A stretch of 64,000 nt of DNA from Collinsella sp. AM33-4BH (GCF_003469205.1 NZ_QSIN01000004.1:120635-184634); one strand, 5' to 3'; counted from the stretch's first letter, positions 16,887-25,972 are shown. Made by a program: numbers and translations. The notes: generated from the sequence alone by a model not told the origin.

Positions 16887-17594
16887 TTACTCAGCCAGGA
16901 AGTCACGCTGGACAGCGGGATCGACCTTGACGCCAGGGCCCATGGTGGAAGACACGGAGATGGACTTGACGTACTTGCCCTTAGCAGAAGAGGGCTTGAC
17001 GCGCAGGATCTCGGTGTACAGGGCAGCGTAGTTCTCGACGAGCTGCTGCTCAGAGAAGGACTTCTTGCCCAGGGGAACGTGGCAGATGCCGTAGCGGTCA
17101 GCGCGATACTCAACGCGGCCGGCCTTGAGCTCGGAGACCATCTTGGCGACGTCCATGGTCACGGTGCCGAGCTTGGGGTTCGGCATAAGGCCACGGGGAC
17201 CAAGGATCTTACCGATGCGGCCAACCTTGGCCATCATGTTCGGCGTAGCGATAGCGGCGTCGAAGTTGATCTCGCCCTTCTGGATCTGGGCGACGAGCTC
17301 GTCGGAACCGATGATGTCGGCGCCGGCGGCCTCGGCCTCGCGGGCCTTCTCGCCCTCGGCGAAGACGGCAACACGAACGGTCTTGCCGGTGCCGTGGGGC
17401 AGGGAGATGGAACCACGGATGTTCTGGTCAGCCTTACGAGTATCGATGCCCAGACGGAAGTGGGCCTCGACGGTCTCGTCGAACTTGGCGGTGTCGAGCT
17501 CCTTGATGAGCTTGGCAGCCTGAAGGGGGGTGTAGAGCGTGGCGCGATCGATCTTCTCGGCAGCGGCGTTATAGCTCTTACCATGCTTAGCCAT
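16887..17594 (-). CDS. rplA: 50S ribosomal protein L1
   Basis: 235 residues. [27 protein letters not shown] at the start and [15 protein letters not shown] in the middle are hallmarks of L1, which forms the mobile L1 stalk and releases E-site tRNA. The start at 17594 is chosen over an in-frame ATG at 17600 because AGGAGG is eight bases upstream of the former and only two from the latter. The 117-base gap to rplK holds GTGTGCAATAGGGCACAC and GGGC/GCCC stems that may include the L1 autogenous binding site. Confidence 0.97.
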   Translation of the reverse strand: MAKHGKSYNAAAEKIDRATLYTPLQAAKLIKELDTAKFDETVEAHFRLGIDTRKADQNIRGSISLPHGTGKTVRVAVFAEGEKAREAEAAGADIIGSDELVAQIQKGEINFDAAIATPNMMAKVGRIGKILGPRGLMPNPKLGTVTMDVAKMVSELKAGRVEYRADRYGICHVPLGKKSFSEQQLVENYAALYTEILRVKPSSAKGKYVKSISVSSTMGPGVKVDPAVQRDFLAE

Positions 17595-17711
17595 GTGCAT
17601 TACCTCCTGTGGTTAAACGGGCGTGAGCCCTCCCACATCGTATCGTGTGCCCTATTGCACACGTTTAACGGGCGCCCAGGTCGGAGCACCCGTCGTTACC
17701 ATAAGAAATCG

Positions 17712-18140
17712 CTACTCAGCGATGGTGACGCCCATGGAACGGGCGGTACCGGCGATGATCTTCTTGGCGGCGTCAATGTCGTTGGCATTGAGGTCCGGCA
17801 TCTTGATCTCGGCGATCTTGGTGAGCTGCTCCTGGGAGAGCTGACCAACCTTGTCGGCCTGGGGCTTAGCGGAACCAGACTTGAGGTTCAGCTCCTTCTT
17901 GATGAGGTGAGCCGCCGGCGGGGTCTTGGTGATGAAGGAGAAGGACTTATCCTCGTAGACAGAGATCTCAACGGGGATGATGTCGCCCTTCTTGTCCTGC
18001 GTCTCGGCGTTAAAGGCCTGGCAGAACTGCATGATGTTCACGCCAGCAGCGCCCAGAGCGGGGCCGACGGGAGGAGCGGGGTTAGCTGCACCAGCAGGAA
18101 TCTGGAGCTTAATGACGTTGGCAACCTTCTTCTCAGCCAT
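17712..18140 (-). CDS. rplK: 50S ribosomal protein L11
   Basis: 142 residues: [30 protein letters not shown] is the conserved N-terminal domain that contacts release and elongation factors, and the C-terminal rRNA-binding domain ends GTARSMGV. Start at 18140 is preferred to one six bases upstream on ribosome-binding-site spacing (GAAAGG). Lies in the usual order secE-nusG-rplK-rplA. Confidence 0.97.
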   Translation of the reverse strand: MAEKKVANVIKLQIPAGAANPAPPVGPALGAAGVNIMQFCQAFNAETQDKKGDIIPVEISVYEDKSFSFITKTPPAAHLIKKELNLKSGSAKPQADKVGQLSQEQLTKIAEIKMPDLNANDIDAAKKIIAGTARSMGVTIAE

Positions 18141-18260
18141 GGTCATTCCTTTCGAATCACGAGTGTGAAGTACTTGCTATATCGTAAGCACGCACGTGTT
18201 AGAAGCACTCCTGAGATGAGCAGTCACAGAAGAAGCACGCTCGCGCGAACGGACGAAAAC

Positions 18261-18797
18261 TTAAGCGATGACAGCGACCTGGTTAAAGTCGAGCTCGACC
18301 GGCGTCTCGCGGCCAAAGATCATCAGCGTGACCTTGAGCTTGCCAGCCTCGGTGTTAACCTCGGAGACCTTGCCATCAAAGTCGGTAAGCGGGCCATCGG
18401 TGACGCGGACGGACGTGCCGACCTGAATATCAACCGAGGTGCGCTTGGGCGAATCGCCCTTACCGGGACGACGAGTCATCTTGTTGTACTCGTCGCGGGA
18501 AAGCGGAGCGGGCTTGCCGTTGCCGCCTAGGAAACCGGTGACGCCGGGCGTGTTGCGAACACACGTCCACGCATCGTCATCCATCTCCATGCGAACCAGG
18601 ACATAACCCGGAAAGATCTTAGAATCCTTGGTCTCGCGCTTGCCACCCTCTTTGATCTCGGTGACGCGCTCCATAGGAATCTCGATATCAAAGATACGGT
18701 CCTGCATGCCCATGGTCTCGATACGATGCTCGAGATCGGACTTAACGCGGTTCTCGTATCCAGAGTAAGTGTGAACGACGTACCAACGCTTAGACAT
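18261..18797 (-). CDS. nusG: transcription termination/antitermination factor NusG
   Basis: 178 residues. The NGN domain begins KRWYVVHTYSGYENRVKSDLEHR, and the C-terminal KOW domain is VRVTDGPLTDFDGKVSEVNTEAGKLKV. NusG binds the RNA polymerase clamp and links it to Rho or ribosomal S10. Only three bases separate it from secE. Confidence 0.97.
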   Translation of the reverse strand: MSKRWYVVHTYSGYENRVKSDLEHRIETMGMQDRIFDIEIPMERVTEIKEGGKRETKDSKIFPGYVLVRMEMDDDAWTCVRNTPGVTGFLGGNGKPAPLSRDEYNKMTRRPGKGDSPKRTSVDIQVGTSVRVTDGPLTDFDGKVSEVNTEAGKLKVTLMIFGRETPVELDFNQVAVIA

Positions 18798-18800
18798 GGT

Positions 18801-19139
18801 TTAGCCCCTCAATCCAGAGAACAGAGCAAGAGCCTCGCCAAAGCCAGCATCGAGCAGAGCGATGACGACGCCGACGACGATCAGAGAAGCGCAAACGACG
18901 ACCGAGTAGTTCACGAGCTCCTTCTTATCGGGCCACGTGACACGCTTCATCTCGGACTTCACCGAAGCGAAATACTTCTTGGTGCGGGCGAAGAAACCAG
19001 GCTTCTCGTTCTTCTTGGGCTTCGCAGCCTTCTCGTTCTTCTTGGCAACGGCCTTCTTGGCCTCAACCTTGGAGTTGGCGGCAGCGTTATTGGCAGGTGC
19101 CGGCTGCTGAGCCTTCTTCTTGTTCTTCTTGTTGGCCAT
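18801..19139 (-). CDS. secE: preprotein translocase subunit SecE
   Basis: 112 residues. The conserved KRVTWPDKKEL amphipathic segment precedes a single membrane helix (YSVVVCASLIVVGVVIALLDAG), as in the single-span SecE of most bacteria. The first about 50 residues are an unusually long Lys/Ala-rich extension of low complexity, common in actinobacterial SecE. It clamps SecY in the Sec channel. Confidence 0.95.
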   Translation of the reverse strand: MANKKNKKKAQQPAPANNAAANSKVEAKKAVAKKNEKAAKPKKNEKPGFFARTKKYFASVKSEMKRVTWPDKKELVNYSVVVCASLIVVGVVIALLDAGFGEALALFSGLRG

Positions 19140-19215
19140 TTGGGTTACCTCCGCGCAATGCGCTTATACATGAGTAAACCGTAAGCCCCCAATTGGGAGC
19201 TTACGGAATAATGAC

Positions 19216-19291
19216 TGGCACGCCAGGAAGGACTCGAACCCTCAACACTCGGTTTTGGAGACCGATGCTCTACCAATTGAACTACTGGCGT
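19216..19291 (-). tRNA. tRNA-Trp (CCA)
   Basis: 76-nt cloverleaf on the minus strand, from ACGCCAG to an encoded CCA. The anticodon loop CTCCAAA gives anticodon CCA. Lies between rpmG and secE, an arrangement common in bacteria. Confidence 0.96.
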
Positions 19292-19304
19292 ATATGACTA
19301 AAGA

Positions 19305-19454
19305 CTAGCGAGTCTCTTTGTGCAGCGTGTGGTGACGGCACCAGGGGCAATACTTCTTGATCTCCATACGATCAGGCATGTTCGCCTTGTTCTTGGTGGT
19401 CGTATAGTTGCGGCGCTTGCACTCAGTGCACGCAAGAGTAACTAGAGTACGCAT
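19305..19454 (-). CDS. rpmG: 50S ribosomal protein L33
   Basis: 49 residues, [17 protein letters not shown] and so on, with two CxxC pairs (CTEC and CPWC), the zinc-binding form of L33. AAAGG lies upstream of the ATG. It is first gene of the rpmG-tRNA-Trp-secE-nusG transcript. Confidence 0.96.
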   Translation of the reverse strand: MRTLVTLACTECKRRNYTTTKNKANMPDRMEIKKYCPWCRHHTLHKETR

Positions 19455-19499
19455 GAATCCTGAACCTTTCATATCCGCCCCGTACGGGCACGAGATGGT

Positions 19500-19529
19500 A
19501 CTTTATCAGCTCTATGTAAGTGCTGTCAA
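19500..19529 (-). promoter_or_regulatory. promoter of rpmG-trnW-secE-nusG
   Basis: Minus strand TTGACA (19524-19529), 18-base spacer, TAAAGT (19500-19505), about 45 bases before rpmG. Confidence 0.7.
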
Positions 19530-19670
19530 TGAAAACCTCGAATCAATTGGTTCTCGCTGAATCCATTCATATTTGGAACACATCAATGAAGCCAGCGAGA
19601 TCTAATCGACGGTGCAACCAGGACCATTATTGATCCTCTCGACACCAGCAACGGCTCAATATCCATTGCA

Positions 19671-19706
19671 GAAAAGAACCCGGCACCCATATAAGTGCCG
19701 GGTTCT
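19671..19706 (-). terminator. terminator of tuf
   Basis: Perfect 12-bp stem AGAACCCGGCAC/GTGCCGGGTTCT with eight-base loop, followed by TTTTC on the minus strand, 26 bases beyond the tuf stop. Confidence 0.88.
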
Positions 19707-19731
19707 CTAAGTCAACTATCAGAGAGCTAAT

Positions 19732-20922
19732 TTACTCAATGATCGTGGAGACGATGCCCGAACCGACGGTGTGGCCACCCTCGCGGATAGCGAAGCGCAG
19801 GCCCTCCTCCATGGCGATCGGGTGGATGAGGTCGCCCTCGATGGTGATGTGGTCACCAGGCATAGCCATCTCGGTGCCCTCGGGGAGCTTGACCGTACCG
19901 GTAACGTCGGTGGTACGGAAGTAGAACTGAGGACGATAACCATCGAAGAACGGGGTGTGACGGCCGCCCTCCTCCTTGGTCAGAACGTAGATCTCGCCGG
20001 TGAACTTGGTGTGCGGGGTAACCGAACCGGGCTTGCAGAGAACCTGGCCGCGCTCGATGTCCTCGCGCTTGATGCCGCGGAGCAGCAGACCGACGTTATC
20101 GCCAGCCTCGCAGAAGTCCATGGACTTACGGAACATCTCGATACCGGTAACGACGGTGTTCTGGGTATCCTTGATGCCGACGATCTCGACGGGCTCGTTG
20201 AGCTTGAGCTCACCGCGCTCGACACGGCCGGTAGCAACAGTACCACGGCCGGAGATGGTCATAACGTCCTCAACGGCCATCAGGAACGGGAGGTCGTTGT
20301 TACGAGCAGGCGTCGGGATGTACTCGTCGACGGCGTTCATGAGCTCGCGGATAGCGTCCATCCACTTGGCGTCGCCCTCGAGAGCGCCCAGAGCGGAACC
20401 ACGGATGACGGGGATGTCGTCGCCGGGGAAATCGTACTCGGAGAGGAGCTCACGGGTCTCCATCTCGACGAGGTCGATGAGCTCGTCATCGTCGACCATG
20501 TCGCACTTGTTCAGGAAAACGACGATGTAAGGAACGCCGACCTGACGGGCGAGCAGGATGTGCTCGCGGGTCTGAGCCATGGGGCCGTCGGTAGCGGCGA
20601 TGACCAGGATAGCGCCGTCCATCTGAGCAGCACCGGAGATCATGTTCTTGACGTAGTCAGCGTGGCCCGGGCAGTCAACGTGAGCGTAGTGACGGGCAGC
20701 AGTCTCGTACTCGACGTGGGAGACGGAGATCGTAATGCCGCGCTCGCGCTCCTCGGGAGCCTTGTCGATGTTCTCGAACGCAGTGAAGTCAGCCTTGCAG
20801 CCCTCGGTCTCGGAGAGAACCTTGGTGATGGCGGCGGTCAGCGTGGTCTTGCCGTGGTCGACGTGACCAATGGTGCCGATGTTAACATGCGGCTTAGTGC
20901 GCTCAAACTTCTCTTTGGCCAT
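19732..20922 (-). CDS. tuf: elongation factor Tu
   Basis: 396 residues, full length. GTPase motifs are [10 protein letters not shown] (G1), RGITIS (G2), DCPGHADY (G3), NKCDMVDD (G4) and the GSAL G5, followed by beta-barrel domains 2 and 3 ending IVSTIIE. Delivers aminoacyl-tRNA to the ribosome. The start is [19 protein letters not shown] with AGGAGG upstream. It follows three tRNA genes in the same direction, probably in one transcript starting at 21322. Confidence 0.98.
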   Translation of the reverse strand: MAKEKFERTKPHVNIGTIGHVDHGKTTLTAAITKVLSETEGCKADFTAFENIDKAPEERERGITISVSHVEYETAARHYAHVDCPGHADYVKNMISGAAQMDGAILVIAATDGPMAQTREHILLARQVGVPYIVVFLNKCDMVDDDELIDLVEMETRELLSEYDFPGDDIPVIRGSALGALEGDAKWMDAIRELMNAVDEYIPTPARNNDLPFLMAVEDVMTISGRGTVATGRVERGELKLNEPVEIVGIKDTQNTVVTGIEMFRKSMDFCEAGDNVGLLLRGIKREDIERGQVLCKPGSVTPHTKFTGEIYVLTKEEGGRHTPFFDGYRPQFYFRTTDVTGTVKLPEGTEMAMPGDHITIEGDLIHPIAMEEGLRFAIREGGHTVGSGIVSTIIE

Positions 20923-21018
20923 AAAGCCCTCCTCTAAACAGGTCGTCCCCGGACGGGACTTTGCCTTTATACCATAGTGGCCTCTCAACATACTATTGAG
21001 AAGCCACCGTGTTACCTA

Positions 21019-21095
21019 TGGTAGCGGTGACTGGATTCGAACCAGTGACGCCACGGGTATGAACCGTGTGCTCTAACCAACTGAGCTACACCGCC
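21019..21095 (-). tRNA. tRNA-Met (CAT)
   Basis: 77-nt cloverleaf GGCGGTGTAGCTCAG to encoded CCA; anticodon loop contains CAT. The paired 1-72 position and A-rich D loop suggest an elongator, not initiator, tRNA. Confidence 0.93.
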
Positions 21096-21098
21096 GGA

Positions 21099-21174
21099 TG
21101 GAGCCTGCAACCAGACTTGAACTGGTGACCTCTTCGTTACCAACGAAGTGCTCTACCGACTGAGCTATACAGGC
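21099..21174 (-). tRNA. tRNA-Thr (GGT)
   Basis: 76-nt cloverleaf from GCCTGTATAGCTCAG to encoded CCA; anticodon loop TTGGTAA gives GGT. Only three bases from tRNA-Met. Confidence 0.94.
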
Positions 21175-21184
21175 ACTTGACGGG

Positions 21185-21266
21185 TGGGAGCTATAGGATT
21201 CGAACCTATGTAGGCAGAGCCAACGGGTTTACAGCCCGTCCCCATTAACCACTCGGGCAAACTCCC
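21185..21266 (-). tRNA. tRNA-Tyr (GTA)
   Basis: 82-nt class II tRNA with a long variable arm; anticodon GTA in CTGTAAA. After the discriminator A the DNA reads CCC, not CCA, so the 3' CCA must be completed enzymatically, unlike the two tRNAs beside it. Confidence 0.92.
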
Positions 21267-21328
21267 AATCGTTCAAGTATCCGCAGGTTCTTTGGTCTTT
21301 TGGACCGCCGCCCCCGCGAACGAAAAAG

Positions 21329-21358
21329 ATAATACGATGCAACCTTGGGGGCTGTCAA
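21329..21358 (-). promoter_or_regulatory. strong promoter of tRNA-Tyr-Thr-Met-tuf
   Basis: Minus strand TTGACA (21353-21358), 18-base spacer, TATTAT (21329-21334). A near-consensus promoter as expected for a tRNA/tuf unit. Confidence 0.8.
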
Positions 21359-21573
21359 CGAAAACCTCTAGATACACGGTTCCGGGCGTATCTATATAGC
21401 CTTGACCTGCGGTTTTGCTGTGTTTGGATATGAAGGACGGTGAATTTGCATGTAGCGGTGACATTTCCCGAGGGAACACTTTGTCGTAGTAGAGTACGCT
21501 GGCTGGAACGAACTTCGATAACGACCCTCTTGCACTATTACACAGGTTGCAATCGGGCTTCCACGGCACGATC

Positions 21574-21667
21574 GAGCGTGGATAATCTCCCGCTTTTAGC
21601 GCGGCTCTAAGGCCAAAGTGGCAGATTTTCCACGCTCATTCTCCAGGCGGGAGAACTATAGAGCCGC
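21574..21667. repeat. GAGCGTGGA/CTCCCG repeat, locus 1
   Basis: Order of elements: GAGCGTGGA, TCTCCCGC, GCGGCTCTA, then TCCACGCTC, GCGGGAGA, TAGAGCCGC. Each of the second three is the reverse complement of one of the first three but in the same order, so simple nested pairing is impossible and the arms interleave. Related sequences lie at 25679-25740 and 39380-39474. The 300 bases between tRNA-Tyr and this point hold only the tuf promoter. Confidence 0.75.
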
Positions 21668-21669
21668 AA

Positions 21670-22503
21670 CTACTCGGGCCAGGCCAAAGTAGACCCATAG
21701 AGCGGCTCCCCCTTGGTGCAGGGGTAGCGACTCAAGTAACACGACGATAGCAAGTCGAAGAAATAAGTCATGGCGTATTTCGAATAAACGCCGAGTCGGT
21801 CAATTCCGTTTCCCGCATTACCAAGACGATATACACGGTCAAAAGACCTCGATTTGTCATCGTTGCTAAACGCAGTTATTAGAATCTTCCTGCCCGAACG
21901 GCAATCAAGATACTCACGCGCCTGTGACGCAAATAGCCCGGAGACCGATACGAGAATTATCAATGACTGCGAAGCGTCTCCCATGTTTTTCAATTCCGCG
22001 ACGTTAGCCCCAGCAACTATGCGAACTATCTTGCCCGCATAAAACATTTCCTGCTGAAATCGTACGAGATTGGCGCTCACATTATTGGTGCACCAGATTT
22101 CAACGTTTTTATGGCCATCAATTTCGTCGGCAAGGTGCTTAATAGCAATATCGGACACGCCGCTTTCAACCTCAGCGAACATCTCGATCATGCGAACGTC
22201 GAGCTCTGCCCTGTACTCCTCGTAGCCAAATTCCTCCTCTCGATGGCTTAAGTCGCTTGGAAAGACTGATTGAGTAAATGATTCTTTCAAATCGCTAAGA
22301 GACTGGTAGCCCAATCGATTGCAGAAACGACGAACAGCGGAACGGGTCACGAATGCATCGCGGGTTATTGCGGCAACATTGATTTCGCTCGAACGCCTAA
22401 TGTGAGCGACGAGATATCGAGCGATGGCGGCATCGTTTGACCCAAACTCGCTGTTGATGATGGAGCTAATGCGATTGAGCACATCGAAGTCATTGATATT
22501 CAC
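21670..22503 (-). CDS. MurR/RpiR-family transcriptional regulator
   Basis: 277 residues from a GTG at 22501-22503 that has AGAGGG seven bases upstream; an ATG 39 bases earlier (22542) has no visible ribosome-binding site. Residues about 1-75 form the RpiR helix-turn-helix (AAITRDAFVTRSAVRRFCNRLGYQSLSDLK) and residues about 110-250 a SIS sugar-phosphate-binding fold (VEIWCTNN, SLIILVSVSGLFAS). Divergent from a 6-phospho-beta-glucosidase/EIIBC operon, so it very likely senses a sugar phosphate and controls that operon. Confidence 0.9.
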   Translation of the reverse strand: MNINDFDVLNRISSIINSEFGSNDAAIARYLVAHIRRSSEINVAAITRDAFVTRSAVRRFCNRLGYQSLSDLKESFTQSVFPSDLSHREEEFGYEEYRAELDVRMIEMFAEVESGVSDIAIKHLADEIDGHKNVEIWCTNNVSANLVRFQQEMFYAGKIVRIVAGANVAELKNMGDASQSLIILVSVSGLFASQAREYLDCRSGRKILITAFSNDDKSRSFDRVYRLGNAGNGIDRLGVYSKYAMTYFFDLLSSCYLSRYPCTKGEPLYGSTLAWPE

Positions 22504-22545
22504 GTGATCCCTCTTTCCGCTCTCCTCGAAATCATAGTTCATTTA

Positions 22546-22587
22546 TTGAATCAAACAGCTTTGGTCGTTCTCCTATGATTCAAATCA
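22546..22587. promoter_or_regulatory. candidate RpiR operator pair
   Basis: TTGAATCAA (22546-22554) and TGATTCAAATCA (22576-22587) share the octamer TTGAATCA in opposite orientation, 22 bases apart, in the divergent intergenic region. Both are palindromic. A TTGACG that could be a -35 for the glucosidase gene begins at 22589. Confidence 0.5.
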
Positions 22588-22654
22588 GTTGACGTCATCT
22601 TAATCGTAATTCCGCCACACGTATCCACCGTGTTGAATGATGGAAAGGGGATTC

Positions 22655-24073
22655 ATGGGCAACGTGAACAACATGCCGTTTCTCTGGGGTTCCGCCACGG
22701 CGTCTTATCAGTGCGAGGGTGCCTGGAACGAAGACGGCAAAGGCCTTGGCGAGTGGGATTTCTTTAGCCACACAAGCAATAAGAACATCAACCATGTTGA
22801 CGGTGATGTATCTTGCGACTTCTACCATCGCTATGAAGAAGATATCCGCATGATGAAAGAAGGCGGACAAAACACCTATCGCTTCTCTCTTTCATGGAGT
22901 CGAATCATCCCCACGGGTATCGGCGAAGTGAATGAAGAGGGTATCGATTTTTATAATCGGGTCATTGATTGCTGCCTCGAAAATGGCATAGAGCCCAACG
23001 TTACGCTGTTCCATTACGATCTGCCATTCACGCTTGCTTGCAAAGGCGGATGGCTGAACAATGACATGGCAGAGTGGTTCTGCAAATACGCCAAGATTTG
23101 CTTTGAGCGCTTTGGAGACCGCGTCAAAATCTGGGCTACCGTTAACGAGCCGCATTTCTACAGCTACTGCGTAAACATGTTGGGCAACTATCCCCCCAAT
23201 CGATCGCTCGACGTTCAGTCGTACATGCAGTTTCAGTACAACCTGATGCGCGCAAGCGCACTCGCAGTCCGAACATATCGTCAAATGGGCTACGACGGCA
23301 TCATCGGCGCCGTCCACGATGGCGGCGTTGTCGAACTCGACCCGGCAACCGAGCACCCTGATGACGTATTTCGATACGCAGACTTTTTCGCCAATCGCAT
23401 GATTCTGGCACCAGCGCTTCAGGGTCAACTGCCGCCAGAAATGGACGAAATCCTTGAAAAACTTGGCGTCTCGCTCTATCGCTCCCCAAATGACGTAGAA
23501 GAATTCAGAGACGGTAAAGTCGATTTTATTGGACTCAACGTGTATTGCCGAGAGTATGTAACCGACTGGCACGGTGGAGAGCTTGCCGTTTCGGCGAACA
23601 ATAAGGGCGGTTCGAGCAAAAAGGTCGAAGGAAAATGCATTGCGCCCTTGTTTGAAAGCGCCCGCGACAGCAATGTTCCCCGCAATAAATGGGGCCGCGA
23701 AATACTCCCAGGTTGCATGTATTCAACCATCATGGATGTCCACGAGCGCTATGACGCGCCCCGCATCTTTATTACGGAAAACGGACATGGCGCCTATGAG
23801 CAACCAGACGCAGACGGAATGGTCCACGATGATGACCGCATCGAGCTTCTGGGCCAGTTCATCGAGCACATGATGAGGGCCAAGCGCGACGGCGCGCGCG
23901 TTGAGGGCTACTACCTCTGGTCGACGATGGATCTGTATAGCTGGATCAACGGCTACGAAAAACGATACGGACTTGTCCATATCGACTTCGAAAACAATCT
24001 GGAGCGCACCCCCAAAAAGAGCTGGTATTGGTACCGAGACCTTATCTCGAAGTATCAGGAGCAGGAAGGTTAG
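22655..24073 (+). CDS. 6-phospho-beta-glucosidase/galactosidase (GH1)
   Basis: 472 residues. Glycoside hydrolase family 1: acid/base E165 in TVNEP, nucleophile E375 in ITENG, N-terminal FLWGSATASYQCEGAWNEDG. The phosphate-binding triad of phospho-glycosidases is present: S429, K436 and Y438 in YSWINGYEKRYG. This marks hydrolysis of PTS-phosphorylated disaccharides in the cytoplasm; glucoside versus galactoside is not resolved. ATG at 22655 with GGAAAGGGG upstream. Nine bases separate it from the EIIBC gene that should supply its substrate. Confidence 0.95.
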   Translation: MGNVNNMPFLWGSATASYQCEGAWNEDGKGLGEWDFFSHTSNKNINHVDGDVSCDFYHRYEEDIRMMKEGGQNTYRFSLSWSRIIPTGIGEVNEEGIDFYNRVIDCCLENGIEPNVTLFHYDLPFTLACKGGWLNNDMAEWFCKYAKICFERFGDRVKIWATVNEPHFYSYCVNMLGNYPPNRSLDVQSYMQFQYNLMRASALAVRTYRQMGYDGIIGAVHDGGVVELDPATEHPDDVFRYADFFANRMILAPALQGQLPPEMDEILEKLGVSLYRSPNDVEEFRDGKVDFIGLNVYCREYVTDWHGGELAVSANNKGGSSKKVEGKCIAPLFESARDSNVPRNKWGREILPGCMYSTIMDVHERYDAPRIFITENGHGAYEQPDADGMVHDDDRIELLGQFIEHMMRAKRDGARVEGYYLWSTMDLYSWINGYEKRYGLVHIDFENNLERTPKKSWYWYRDLISKYQEQEG

Positions 24074-24082
24074 GAGAAAGAG

Positions 24083-25483
24083 ATGAAATATCAGGCAATG
24101 TCCGAAACAGTCCTAAAGGCTGTTGGCGGCAAAGAGAACATTACATCGGTAACTCATTGTGCGACGCGCCTTCGCATCGACGCACGAGACACCTCGATCA
24201 TCGATCTCCAGCTCGCCAAATCGGCCGATCAGGCGCTCGGGGCAGTAGTCAGCGGTGGCCAGCTTCAGGTGATCATCGGCCCCAACGTCACCGAGGCTTA
24301 CAACGACTTCCTCGACTTCGCGGGAATCGAAGTCGGCGGTGGCACGGTTGCCGACGATGCCCAAACGGCCAAAGACCTTGCAGAAGGCATTAAAAGCGGT
24401 AACACCGCCATGGGCTTGATTGAGAAATTCGGGAACGTCTCTGCACAGGTATTCATGCCCATCGTCCCGGCGCTCATCGTTGGCGGACTCATTCTTTCGA
24501 TCAAGAATCTCCTGGTCAATTATTGCGGATTGAGCACCGATAGCGGAACCGCCCAGGTCCTGTTGGCGATCTTTAGCGCTTCGTTTAGCTTCTTGCCCGT
24601 TTATCTTGGTTATCAGCTCGCAGCCGTCATGAAGATGCAGCCCATCATGGGCGCATTGCTGGGCGCGATCATGATCAGCTCGTCCATTAGCGGTGCTGAG
24701 GGTCTCGACTTTCTTGGCATCCCCATCCCGACGAATGACTACTCGAGCACGGTGGTGCCAATCGTACTGGGCGTCGTGTTCATGTACTTCGTCGATCGCG
24801 GTCTTCAGAAAATCATTCCCGACGTTACCAAACTGTTCTTGAAGCCGCTGCTCACCATGATCATCGTCGTGCCCGTCGAGCTGATTATCCTTGGCCCCGC
24901 CGGCAGCATGATGGGCTACGCGCTGAGCGATGCCGTCACGTGGCTTATGGACAACGTGGCATTTATCGCCACTCCGATCCTGGCAGCCCTTAACCCCTAT
25001 TTCGTCATGCTCGGTCTCGATAAGGCTTACATCGCAATCGAAGTTACGAGCCTGGCGCAGCTCGGTTGGGCACCCATTATCTTTGGATTCATCTCGAACC
25101 TCTGCATTGGCGGCACGAGCCTCGCCCTGGCAACTGCCATGAAGGGAAACAAAGAGAAGAGGGGTATGGTCACCACGGTTGCCGTCACCGCACTCTGTGG
25201 CGTAACCGAGCCCGCGTTCTACGGTTGCCTCATCGAGCGTCCCCGCCTGCTTGTCGGCACGGCAATCGGCGCGCTCTGCGCTGGACTCCCTGCAGGCATC
25301 TTTGTTCTGAAAGAGTATGTTGCGGGAGCATGCCCCGGCCTTCTTTCGGCACTCATCTTTATCGCTCCCGATGGGTCCATGGGCAACTTCGTGCTGGCAT
25401 GCGTTGTCGCCATCATCGCCATCGTCGTCTCCTTCATCGCTGCACGCGTGATCATCAAGAAGAACCCCAGCTATATTGAGTAG
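24083..25483 (+). CDS. PTS EIIBC, beta-glucoside/glucose superfamily, no IIA domain
   Basis: 466 residues. The EIIB domain occupies about 1-85 with the phosphorylated cysteine C26 in SVTHCATRLR; the EIIC domain follows from about 105 with about ten membrane helices and the GVTEPAFYG loop characteristic of the glucose/beta-glucoside family. There is no C-terminal IIA domain: the protein ends after the last helix. A free EIIA such as that at 840 must supply the phosphate. Cotranscribed with the GH1 gene; a terminator follows. Confidence 0.95.
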   Translation: MKYQAMSETVLKAVGGKENITSVTHCATRLRIDARDTSIIDLQLAKSADQALGAVVSGGQLQVIIGPNVTEAYNDFLDFAGIEVGGGTVADDAQTAKDLAEGIKSGNTAMGLIEKFGNVSAQVFMPIVPALIVGGLILSIKNLLVNYCGLSTDSGTAQVLLAIFSASFSFLPVYLGYQLAAVMKMQPIMGALLGAIMISSSISGAEGLDFLGIPIPTNDYSSTVVPIVLGVVFMYFVDRGLQKIIPDVTKLFLKPLLTMIIVVPVELIILGPAGSMMGYALSDAVTWLMDNVAFIATPILAALNPYFVMLGLDKAYIAIEVTSLAQLGWAPIIFGFISNLCIGGTSLALATAMKGNKEKRGMVTTVAVTALCGVTEPAFYGCLIERPRLLVGTAIGALCAGLPAGIFVLKEYVAGACPGLLSALIFIAPDGSMGNFVLACVVAIIAIVVSFIAARVIIKKNPSYIE

Positions 25484-25584
25484 ATGCCCGCTGTTTGCAT
25501 TGGGGACATCCTCGGCAGACCATTAGCAAGAACCCAAGAAGTCCCTTAGGAGCTCGATTAATCCATTCGGATTCCTGAGGCACA

Positions 25585-25619
25585 AACGACCCCGATTCCA
25601 CAATGAAATCGGGGTCGTT
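25585..25619 (+). terminator. terminator of the GH1-EIIBC operon
   Basis: Perfect 13-bp stem AACGACCCCGATT/AATCGGGGTCGTT with nine-base loop; a weak T-rich tail follows. Confidence 0.8.
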
Positions 25620-25678
25620 GCTTCTAAAGCCGTGGATAGACAATCGGTGTTTACCTTAGCTCCCTATCCAAGTTTATT

Positions 25679-25740
25679 ATCCACGCTCGTTCTCCGGTCG
25701 GGAGATTTTCTTCGCTCGCGTGTCCAGAAATCCACGCTCG
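25679..25740. repeat. CCACGCTC/CTCCNG repeat, locus 2
   Basis: ATCCACGCTCGTTCTCC followed by GGTCGGGAGA matches the right half of locus 1 (21628-21653) closely. A second TCCACGCTCG lies at 25731-25740. Part of a dispersed family. Confidence 0.65.
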
Positions 25741-25770
25741 CGCAGGACATCCAGGTCCGCACCCGCCCTT

Positions 25771-25907
25771 GTCTCGATCTGTAACAGCAAGAGGCCTATT
25801 CCGCTTCTACATGTTACAGATCAAGATATTCCTAAAACACCCTAAGTTTCATCTCAATCTGTAACAGCTAGATGCCAAATATCGGTCTTGGTGTTACAGA
25901 TTTAGAC
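25771..25907. repeat. alternating 17-bp repeat array with 23-bp spacers, locus 2
   Basis: Units at 25771-25787, 25811-25827, 25851-25867 and 25891-25907 alternate in orientation, and each spacer is exactly 23 bases, as at 15121-15257. Units 1 and 3 read GTCTCGATCTGTAACAG and ATCTCAATCTGTAACAG. The inner spacers of units 1-2 and 3-4 show faint similarity to those of locus 1, the middle spacer none. No gene lies between 25484 and 26016 apart from this, a terminator and the repeats. Confidence 0.9.
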
Positions 25908-25972
25908 AAACTAGAGGACGAGACAAACCAAAAACGGGATGGGCGCCAACCCGATGGCGCACCACCTAAATA

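Noticed and set aside
17079-18530. 483-codon plus-strand frame opposite rplA/rplK/nusG
   Set aside because: Runs through three conserved ribosomal/transcription genes on the other strand; a shadow.
21273-21569. 98-codon minus-strand frame upstream of tRNA-Tyr
   Set aside because: It covers the tuf/tRNA promoter, has no ribosome-binding site and no family resemblance.
25488-25680. short gene after the EIIBC operon
   Set aside because: Only a terminator and repeats are present; the longest frame lacks a ribosome-binding site and homology.
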